Made by a program: the position numbers and the translations under genes
Source of the DNA: Yersinia mollaretii ATCC 43969
GTDB taxonomy: Bacteria > Pseudomonadota > Gammaproteobacteria > Enterobacterales > Enterobacteriaceae
Length of the DNA stretch: 64,000 nucleotides
Reading direction: 5' to 3'
Assembly (NCBI RefSeq): GCF_013282725.1
Contig: NZ_CP054043.1
Coordinates: forward strand, 1,612,001 to 1,676,000
The notes under the pieces: model-generated
Database searches by the model: none
What the model saw: the letters and a program-made list of their open reading frames with translations, nothing else
What the model was told of the DNA's origin: nothing
Shown here: piece after piece, positions 19,562 to 25,400 of the stretch
Position numbering within the stretch: the first letter of the stretch is position 1
Layout: every line of letters begins with the position of its first letter

Positions 19562-20080
19562 TCAATTCAATAGCAGGGATTTATAATATCCTTGCTGATC
19601 GAGGATGACGCGATCGGCAAATATCTTGACCACTACCGCCTTTTTTTCTGGCAACACCTCGCCTTGGGTATAGGAGTGCTGGCGCTTGTTTTGTTCAATA
19701 ATGGCAATGCTATTCTCTGGTGTCGTGCTGTTCAGTATGCCGACTAAGCGCACGGCTAAATGACTCGGTGGCGCTTGAGAAAATAGCGGATCTTCCCAGG
19801 ATAAATGGCCCACTCGATAAATATCTTTTGGTACATCAGCCGAAAAGAGATCTCGCTTTTTTAGTTCAGTCATGGCCTGTTTTTCATCACTCTTTTTATT
19901 CGGTATGACGACAGGCGTTGCTATATTCTCGGGCGCGGAAACGTGCCAAAACGGAATAAAATCAGGCTCAATGCGCAGCATAATCAGAATGACAAGCAGT
20001 AAAGCGGCTAACACTCTCACTGCTGTTGTATTGAGATAGGCTGCTAGGCCGAACGAGTGTGAAATTTTTCGGATCATCAA
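19562..20080 (-). CDS. gspC: T2SS GspC, short form without PDZ domain
   Basis: A 172-residue inner-membrane protein: one transmembrane helix near residues 18-40, a Pro/Lys-rich linker, then the homology region (AVRLVGILNSTTPENSIAII pattern) that contacts the secretin N0 domain. It ends there, without the PDZ or coiled-coil domain that brings most GspC proteins to 270-300 residues. That domain is implicated in substrate choice elsewhere, so its absence suggests a narrow or differently selected substrate set. It follows the winged-helix regulator by 14 bases. Confidence 0.85.
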   Translation of the reverse strand: MMIRKISHSFGLAAYLNTTAVRVLAALLLVILIMLRIEPDFIPFWHVSAPENIATPVVIPNKKSDEKQAMTELKKRDLFSADVPKDIYRVGHLSWEDPLFSQAPPSHLAVRLVGILNSTTPENSIAIIEQNKRQHSYTQGEVLPEKKAVVVKIFADRVILDQQGYYKSLLLN

Positions 20081-20094
20081 AGTCAGGCCACTGA

Positions 20095-20577
20095 TTAAGA
20101 GGTAAAGAAAGAGCGGCCAATATTATAAATTCGGTTCAGTGCCGAATTCATATTGCGCTTCGGCACGGCATCACTTGGCTTTTTTTTCTGTTTTATAGCT
20201 TTTGTGTCAGATTGCAGGTTATTCACACTCAGTAATGACTCATTTAATTTAAGGCCATAATGAGGAACCGTGACAATCAAATCCCCAGGGACGTTATGGC
20301 GCTGCAATAAGGCCCGTAACTGGAAGATAAGCTGGTGGTAATTATTATCACTGATTCGTTGATGATTTTCATACCAGACCAGACTAATGATTTCGCGCTT
20401 ACAATTAATTCCCTTCAGTAAGGCGACCAGAAGCCTTTTTTGCCCCTCACTTAAGGTGACTGTCTGTTGGCTGGCATGGATGACCAACTTATTGACGGAA
20501 CACTGAAGTGTAAATAACTCGTTATAAGTGAGAGTTTCATCGCTAAGTAGCTGGATACACTCTTCTCTCATTAACAT
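20095..20577 (-). CDS. Winged-helix (OmpR/ToxR-type) regulator heading the T2SS operon
   Basis: A 160-residue protein whose residues ~25-115 read as a Trans_reg_C winged helix. It has a helix-turn-helix with REIISLVWYENHQRIS and a recognition helix followed by a wing ending TVPHYGLKL. There is no receiver domain and no clear transmembrane helix; the C-terminus is basic. It lies 14 bases upstream of gspC on the same strand and is the likely first gene of the operon, hence a local regulator by context. A related but membrane-anchored protein lies at 28922-29392 in the T3SS region. Confidence 0.65.
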   Translation of the reverse strand: MLMREECIQLLSDETLTYNELFTLQCSVNKLVIHASQQTVTLSEGQKRLLVALLKGINCKREIISLVWYENHQRISDNNYHQLIFQLRALLQRHNVPGDLIVTVPHYGLKLNESLLSVNNLQSDTKAIKQKKKPSDAVPKRNMNSALNRIYNIGRSFFTS

Positions 20578-20620
20578 GTTTTATATCCTTAACTTATCTA
20601 TTAACTTCAATGTTTTTGGT

Positions 20621-21136
20621 TCACGCCGTGAGGGACATTCTCTTGAGTACTTTCTTACCACTCAGTTCATGTTTAATCACGGCGGCGATATGTAACAATA
20701 TTAATACTGCTAAGGTCGCACAGGAAAAAATATGGACAGTGTTAAAAAATGCAGTCACAGCAAGGTCATGAATGGGTTGTGGGATAATAAAGAGATCAAA
20801 CACGTTGATATCTCTCTCCATCATCAGAACCCCAGTCACCAGCACTATCGTGATATTCAGATAAATAATAAAATGGACGGCATGAGCAATAAACTGAGTT
20901 AATCCGGTGGTGTTAATCTCTTCGGGTTTCTCTGCCGTGAAGTAGAAATACAATCGAACGATAAACACCGGGATCAGCAAAGTGGTTATCGAGACATTAA
21001 TGAATGCGATAAGTGCTTTCAGTTCGGGCGCGACATTAAAGAGACCGACATAAAACCCAGTTATGGTTGCCCAAATAATAATCACTGCGGTGACCCAATG
21101 TAAAACAACCTGTTGCCAAGAATATTTTTTTTTCAT
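20621..21136 (-). CDS. Cytochrome b561-like diheme membrane protein
   Basis: A 171-residue protein with four to five hydrophobic helices. Candidate heme ligands are His13 (VLHWVT), the AHAVHF pair near residues 85-88, and HIAAVIKHEL near 153-160. This is the layout of bacterial CybB/cytochrome b561 proteins, which pass electrons between quinol and periplasmic acceptors. It is 43 bases upstream of the T2SS regulator and could be co-transcribed. Its link to secretion is unknown. Confidence 0.75.
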   Translation of the reverse strand: MKKKYSWQQVVLHWVTAVIIIWATITGFYVGLFNVAPELKALIAFINVSITTLLIPVFIVRLYFYFTAEKPEEINTTGLTQFIAHAVHFIIYLNITIVLVTGVLMMERDINVFDLFIIPQPIHDLAVTAFFNTVHIFSCATLAVLILLHIAAVIKHELSGKKVLKRMSLTA

Positions 21137-21175
21137 TTTAATTTCTGCTGCTAATTATGGGTATATACCCTAAAT

Positions 21176-21275
21176 AATTGAGCTACAGTATAGCGGGGCA
21201 GATTTAAGATTAAATCAGTCGTACTCTCCAATTGTTGTGGGAGTAATCCTAGAATGTTGAAAATAAGGGGGCAGG
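21176..21275 (+). repeat. Direct repeat copy A (~100 bp)
   Basis: Begins AATTGAGCTACAGTATAGCG and ends AAAATAAGGGGGCAGG. It matches copy B at 22563-22657 over its full length with a few substitutions and a 5-base indel. It is preceded by the perfect palindrome GGGTATATACCC (21159-21170). It lies 116 bases upstream of a candidate effector gene. Confidence 0.92.
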
Positions 21276-21391
21276 ACACAGACATGTTGCGATCATCCCA
21301 ATAATGCGTAAGTCAGTCGCGGTATTTGAAAGGAATAATAAGGATGCTCTGTTATCGTGCCTATAAATCATAATCGGAGGAGTATCTAATA

Positions 21392-22432
21392 ATGGCATCG
21401 GTTTCAGGCATTCTTCAGCGAAGAATTGCACTCACTAAGAAAAATCAACAAGTTGTAGAAAGTGGCACTAAGATAACTGGATGTTTCGCAAAAAATATTA
21501 AGAACGTTGTGCGCTCGCCAATAGAACGTAGACAGCCTCAACTTGAGAAACAATCCACATCTCAGAATATCGCCAAAGAGCCAGAGCCTCAGATCATACG
21601 GCCGAAGGTCGAAACTTTACTGGCTGATATGATGGTTAATATTACGCTGAAGACAGTGAATTCTGATATTAAGCCAGCAATGATGCCAGAAACATTCCTC
21701 AGTGAATTAACCTCAAAACTGGCAAACAGAAATGGGGGGGGATTGGCTGAAAATAGAGCAAGCCAAATTCCCAATAAAATCACAGAGGAGATTATTCAGG
21801 CGAAAGCACAGCACGCACTCGAGGCACCCAAGCGGGCATTAGCAGAAAAAAGAGAGGATGCCAGAGTTGCCGATGCACGCAAAGCCGAAGCCCAATTGGC
21901 TCTGGTGACGGAAAATGCAGCTAAAGCTAAAGCGGAGTCTGACAAGGTTATGGCCGTCCTTATATTTGACAAGAACGGCGTCCCACTTCCACCTCAATTC
22001 CCCCCGATGGGCGATCAGACTAAACTGAGTCCAAAACCCGATAATCAGGCCAAAGAAGCCAGGAAACCTGTTGCTACTGCTAAACAAGCAATGATGCAGA
22101 GTGGTGTTATGGAAGAATTAGCCCAAAAACTGAAAAGAATGAATAGTCACAACAGTGTAGTGGCTGAAAATAAGACAAATAAGTTCACTAATAAAATCAC
22201 AGAGGAAATTGCTCTGGTGAAAGCAGAATACGTGCTTGATGCGCCCAAGCGGGTATTAGCAGAAAAAGTAGAGGATGCCAGAGTTGTCGAGGGACTCAAA
22301 GCAGAAGGCAAATTGGCACTGGAGGCGGTAAATGTAGCCAAGGTCAACGCTGAGGCTGACCAGCTTAAGGCATCTCTGGTCTATGATGAGAATAAAATTC
22401 CTTTGGCTCCTCCGTTACCCCCCACGCTCTAA
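21392..22432 (+). CDS. Candidate T3SS effector with two internal repeats and proline motifs
   Basis: A 346-residue protein of unrecognised family. Two imperfect repeats of roughly 105 residues (about 102-210 and 233-346) each contain a NKITEEI helix start, an Ala/Glu/Lys-rich helical segment with APKR-LAEK, and a proline-rich end (LPPQFPPM; APPLPPTL). The N-terminal 60 residues are Ser/Lys/Gln-rich without a signal peptide, compatible with a type III signal. A strong CGGAGGA site precedes the ATG. It lies between a T2SS and a T3SS regulator cluster and is flanked by a direct repeat. A G8 tract at 21734-21741 is in frame here. The effector role is inference from location and composition only. 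Confidence 0.55.
   Translation: MASVSGILQRRIALTKKNQQVVESGTKITGCFAKNIKNVVRSPIERRQPQLEKQSTSQNIAKEPEPQIIRPKVETLLADMMVNITLKTVNSDIKPAMMPETFLSELTSKLANRNGGGLAENRASQIPNKITEEIIQAKAQHALEAPKRALAEKREDARVADARKAEAQLALVTENAAKAKAESDKVMAVLIFDKNGVPLPPQFPPMGDQTKLSPKPDNQAKEARKPVATAKQAMMQSGVMEELAQKLKRMNSHNSVVAENKTNKFTNKITEEIALVKAEYVLDAPKRVLAEKVEDARVVEGLKAEGKLALEAVNVAKVNAEADQLKASLVYDENKIPLAPPLPPTL
21734..21741 (+). repeat. G8 homopolymer in candidate effector (in-frame state)
   Basis: Eight consecutive G encode Gly-Gly-Gly after Asn near codon 115. In this copy the downstream frame stays open to 22432. Repeat 2 of the same protein has no such tract at the equivalent place. Confidence 0.9.
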
Positions 22433-22440
22433 TTTAAAGT

Positions 22441-22459
22441 GCGCGAGTTATACTCGCGC
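22441..22459. terminator. GC-rich hairpin after the repeat-containing gene
   Basis: A perfect 7-bp stem GCGCGAG/CTCGCGC with loop TTATA, 8 bases after the stop at 22432. No T-run follows on +, so it may be a weak or Rho-assisted terminator. Confidence 0.4.
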
Positions 22460-22562
22460 CTGCATTAATTGCTCATCCCAGAATTCTGCCATCTCGGTAT
22501 CATTACGGTATAAGGATAACAGCAGGGTAGGTTCCTCTGTACCCAGCTCTATTTCCGTAAAC
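22447..22562 (-). pseudogene. 3' remnant of an unidentified gene
   Basis: Reading minus from 22562, a frame runs FTEIELGTEEP...LYRNDTEMAEFWDEQL and stops just before the hairpin, about 36 residues of protein-like, acidic sequence. No start codon or ribosome site precedes it. Its 5' edge abuts direct-repeat copy B. This reads as the tail of a gene truncated where the repeat was inserted or duplicated. The parent family is not recognised. Confidence 0.4.
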
Positions 22563-22657
22563 AATTGAGCTACAGTATAGCGGGGCAGATTTAAGATTAA
22601 ATCAATCGCACTCTCCAATGGGGGGTTATCCTATAATGTTGAAAATAAGGGGGCAGG
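22563..22657 (+). repeat. Direct repeat copy B (~95 bp)
   Basis: Second copy of the segment at 21176-21275, same orientation. The two copies bracket the repeat-containing candidate effector and the remnant. It lies between convergent genes, so it is not simply a promoter of a neighbouring gene. Confidence 0.92.
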
Positions 22658-22718
22658 TTGGGGGCTGATCTTTACGTTCGGCCCCCGAATCAATGAAATT
22701 TACGAGAATTGCGGGTAC

Positions 22719-23771
22719 TTATTGAAGTGAGTCTTCTAACTTGAAAATGGCAGGGGCATTCTCTTGTAAGAATTTATAGCTTTTAATTGAGGTATTAATT
22801 GTATTCTTTCTGTCTTCTTTGAACTCGTCCTCGATCTTCTTGTTATTAACCTCAACCTTAATCTCATGATATTTAGGTTCGCTTTTCAATTGGCGATTAG
22901 GTCTATCGTCCTCCCGCTTGTATTCGGCAGACAGGGAATCGTAAGCTGCACTCTGACTATTTTGTGTGGATTCAGTATTGCCGTAGTTTTTTGTATTTAT
23001 TGCAATAGCTTCATCTTTGTCGGCCTGAGTTTCAATATACCCCTCTTTGCGAAATGGAGACGGAATAGTTGGTTTTAGCTTAATTTCTAATCTCATTTCA
23101 AGTTTATTTTCAGGAAGTTCTTGGTAATCTTGAATTAAATCTATTAATTTCTGACTATCAGAAGTGTGCTCAATAGATTGAACTCCGGTCACCTTCTCCT
23201 TCTCCTTTTGAATATCGAGGAGATGTGAGCCTGTAGACAACGCGTGCCCAAATTCTTTTTTAAAAGCCATGACCAATTGATTCTCGTATAACTCTTTCAC
23301 TTCAATAAATTCAATGCCAGCATTCTTTAGCGCATTGTTACATTTATTTATTAATTCACTAACTTCGCCACTTGAATGAGAATTACAAATTTTACTACAA
23401 ATATCACTAGCCACTCCCCCTGCTTTGGGTGTGAACTGATTGATAAGTGCATGAGAGGCGATTCTTGAGGGTAATGGATTGTTCTGCAACTTAAGTAGTT
23501 TTGGTCCTTCAAGTGACTTTTTCTCTGCTTGAAATAGGGTTGTAATTTTTCTTATCAACCCCGACAGACGTTCCCCCCACGTCTGTTGATTAACTTCTTT
23601 GCGATCAAATTTAACGGCAGCATTATTAACACTTGTTAGATTGCTACCTATTAGTTTATCACTTGTCGGTGAATTCTCAACGACAGAAGTGTGATTGCAG
23701 CCCGGTAAACGAGCAGGTTTTCTGGTGTTATTTGTTATGGGAGTATTTTGTGACATTGCTTTTAATTTCAT
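22719..23771 (-). CDS. Candidate T3SS effector, unknown family
   Basis: A 350-residue soluble protein, Asn/Ser/Lys-rich, with no signal peptide or membrane helix. The first ~60 residues are polar and disordered-looking, followed by a basic amphipathic stretch (SGLIRKITTLFQ near 71-82) and charged C-terminal helices. No catalytic motif was recognised. Its promoter and 5' leader closely resemble those of the RhoGAP-like gene at 24081-25030, so both are probably co-regulated. Base composition is AT-rich relative to the flanking T2SS genes, suggesting acquisition. The internal ATG at 23756 is an alternative start. The effector role is inferred from this context. Confidence 0.55.
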   Translation of the reverse strand: MKLKAMSQNTPITNNTRKPARLPGCNHTSVVENSPTSDKLIGSNLTSVNNAAVKFDRKEVNQQTWGERLSGLIRKITTLFQAEKKSLEGPKLLKLQNNPLPSRIASHALINQFTPKAGGVASDICSKICNSHSSGEVSELINKCNNALKNAGIEFIEVKELYENQLVMAFKKEFGHALSTGSHLLDIQKEKEKVTGVQSIEHTSDSQKLIDLIQDYQELPENKLEMRLEIKLKPTIPSPFRKEGYIETQADKDEAIAINTKNYGNTESTQNSQSAAYDSLSAEYKREDDRPNRQLKSEPKYHEIKVEVNNKKIEDEFKEDRKNTINTSIKSYKFLQENAPAIFKLEDSLQ

Positions 23772-23778
23772 TGTATTG

Positions 23779-23842
23779 ATCTCGGTAAGTGAAAATAAGG
23801 CTTAAATATAATATTTCCATCGAGCCATTTCTTTCATTTTCC
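23779..23842 (-). promoter_or_regulatory. Shared effector promoter/leader module, copy 1
   Basis: Read on the minus strand, the block AAATGAAAGAAATGGCTCG (23821-23840) is followed by an ATATTATA element, then a leader containing TTTTCACTTACCGAGATC just before the start. The same blocks occur in the same order before the gene starting at 25030. ATATTATA is a plausible -10. The upstream block may be an activator site (YsrR or the AraC protein), which is not shown. Confidence 0.6.
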
Positions 23843-23964
23843 GATACCCAACCTACTGTGCTTAACTTATTGACTGTATCGTCACACTCATCTAACCCTA
23901 TTGTAAATAAGGGGATATATGGGTCATCAGAGGATAAAAACATTCGTTACTGTTTTTGTTTAAA

Positions 23965-23981
23965 GCGCCCTTATTGGGCGC
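23965..23981 (-). terminator. Hairpin downstream of the RhoGAP-like gene
   Basis: GCGCCC/GGGCGC stem with a 5-base loop, followed on the minus strand by TTTAAAC. It lies 100 bases after the RhoGAP-like frame ends and just before the promoter of the next minus-strand gene, so it separates the two transcription units. Confidence 0.55.
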
Positions 23982-24080
23982 AGTGATTAAAATTAATGTG
24001 AATTAGGGTTTGGTGACCTATTAATGAGTTTGGATGTTAGTTCGTTCATTACTCCGACGACAATCCTCTCCTTGTGAATG

Positions 24081-25030
24081 CTATTTGCCATAGTCGTTAA
24101 TTAAATCGCTCAGAAATGACGTGTAATATTTTTCATTTTCCATAACTTTAGCTATGGATATTATATGATTAAGGACGCTTTCTGGTTGTATTCTTGGTGC
24201 AATTATCTTTGCCAAGTTTATTGCGTCCATCTGGTTTTTAGCATTACTAGTCGTCTTGGCTAATAGAGGTATCAGTTTCTGTAGTGGCAATGGAAGTTCG
24301 CTTGTCTTTGGGAGGAATTCTTTCTTGTTATCGGCTTCAGTCAAATCATAAGCTACAACCATCTCGTGAAGGTTCTCTTTGTCGGCGTCACTTAATGCTA
24401 ATTCTAGATTATCTTTGATATTAGTTGCGACAGCATCATGGAAATCATTCTCTATTTGTAAAGTAGTTAGTTGTTCTTCATTATTTGATTCCAAGGCTTT
24501 CTGAATACTCTGATTTGATGCTGGAGACGGAGGGATTCGAAATATTCCATTTTTCGCCAAGAAAGATTCATTATTGAGAGTGCAGTCAATAAGCCGTGTT
24601 AGATTACTAACTGCTTTTTCTTGTATCTCAATTTTATTATCAGTAGGAGGTGCCTTATTCTCAATGTTGGTACTGAATGCTGAAAACAGCCTAAATGATT
24701 TCGTAATAAATGATGTAAATGATGTGATTGATTTAATTGATTTAATAATCCCACCAATTGAAAATGAGCCTTTTTTTTCCATGGCTACATCATCATGCTT
24801 TATGGTTATATCATCATCGAATAATGCATTGTCAATTCTTTTGTCCATAGTTGTGCGAAAATCTGGATCACTTTCAATTTCACGGTTCTTAGTAGTGTTG
24901 TGAATTCTACAGATTCCCCCCCCTCCAATAATGCCGTTTTAAGACTAATCTTTTCCTGTTTTTTACAATGGTCATTCAGTTTATCAGCGGAATAATAATG
25001 CTTAGTATTATTATTTAAGTATAAATTCAT
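24081..25030 (-). pseudogene. RhoGAP-domain candidate T3SS effector, frame broken at a G8 tract
   Basis: Two frames join at a G8 run (C8 on + at 24916-24923). The first is 25030 to the tract, starting MNLYLNN. The second continues to 24081 and includes the 255-residue frame that starts at 24848. One extra G would give one ~316-residue protein. The true start is 25030 because leader and ATG match those of the gene at 23771. In the 255-residue frame, residues ~80-235 follow the eukaryotic RhoGAP pattern: GIFR with the arginine finger (Arg104), DFHDAVATNIK with the conserved Lys (145), then ELPLPLQ and NQMDAINLAKIIAPRI containing the conserved Asn (211). Such a domain would switch off host Rho-family GTPases. 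Start at 24848 alone would still encode the whole domain but lack the N-terminal secretion region. Confidence 0.72.
24916..24923 (-). repeat. G8 homopolymer in the RhoGAP-like gene (out-of-frame state)
   Basis: Eight G on the coding strand. With eight, the frame from the 25030 start reads GGESVEF and never joins the RhoGAP frame. With nine it reads GGGICRIHNTT and runs through to the domain. A typical substrate for slipped-strand mispairing. Confidence 0.9.
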
Positions 25031-25036
25031 TTTATA

Positions 25037-25123
25037 GATCTCTGTAGGTGAAAGTAGACTCGATATAACATCTCAACTAAGTTAGTATAATATGTCTACT
25101 GAGCCATCTCTTTCATTTTTCTC
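25037..25123 (-). promoter_or_regulatory. Shared effector promoter/leader module, copy 2
   Basis: Read on the minus strand, AAATGAAAGAGATGGCTCA (25101-25119) is followed by ATATTATACT and a leader with CTTTCACCTACAGAGATC before the ATG at 25030. The gatctc-gta-gtgaaa block matches copy 1 at 17 of 21 positions. It lies between ysrT and the RhoGAP-like gene, giving that gene its own promoter. Confidence 0.6.
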
Positions 25124-25145
25124 CTTACTTTTTAATTTGTTGACC

Positions 25146-25400
25146 TCAGACTTCAGCATTATCTATTTGCACATAAAATCGATTTAGGGTCTGTTGCAAA
25201 TGATGCAAATCACGGGCGTTTTCTAGCTCCTCGCATAAGGCAACCTGCTCAGGCGTACCAAAAAGCTGGCACAACCCCAGCATCTTATGGCCTGTTTTTT
25301 GCGCTGTCGCCAGATCGCCCTGTGTGATCATCTCTTCAATGCGGCCAAGGTAATCACGCACACTGGCGTAAAACCGTGCGTTGAAGCTGGGATCAGACAT
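25146..25400 (-). CDS. ysrT: Histidine phosphotransfer (HPt) protein YsrT
   Basis: An 84-residue HPt domain with the phospho-acceptor His38 in KTGHKMLGLCQLFG. The ATG at 25400 overlaps the ysrS stop by 8 bases; the longer open frame upstream lies inside ysrS. In Y. enterocolitica, YsrT is the separate HPt that relays phosphate from hybrid kinase YsrS to regulator YsrR and is needed for Ysa T3SS expression. Gene order ysrR-ysrS-ysrT and overlaps match that system. Confidence 0.85.
   Translation of the reverse strand: MSDPSFNARFYASVRDYLGRIEEMITQGDLATAQKTGHKMLGLCQLFGTPEQVALCEELENARDLHHLQQTLNRFYVQIDNAEV

Noticed and set aside
24081..24848. ATG 24848 as the true start of the RhoGAP-like gene
   Set aside because: It has no good ribosome site and would drop the N-terminus, whereas the leader shared with the neighbouring gene points to 25030. 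It cannot be excluded as an internal start.
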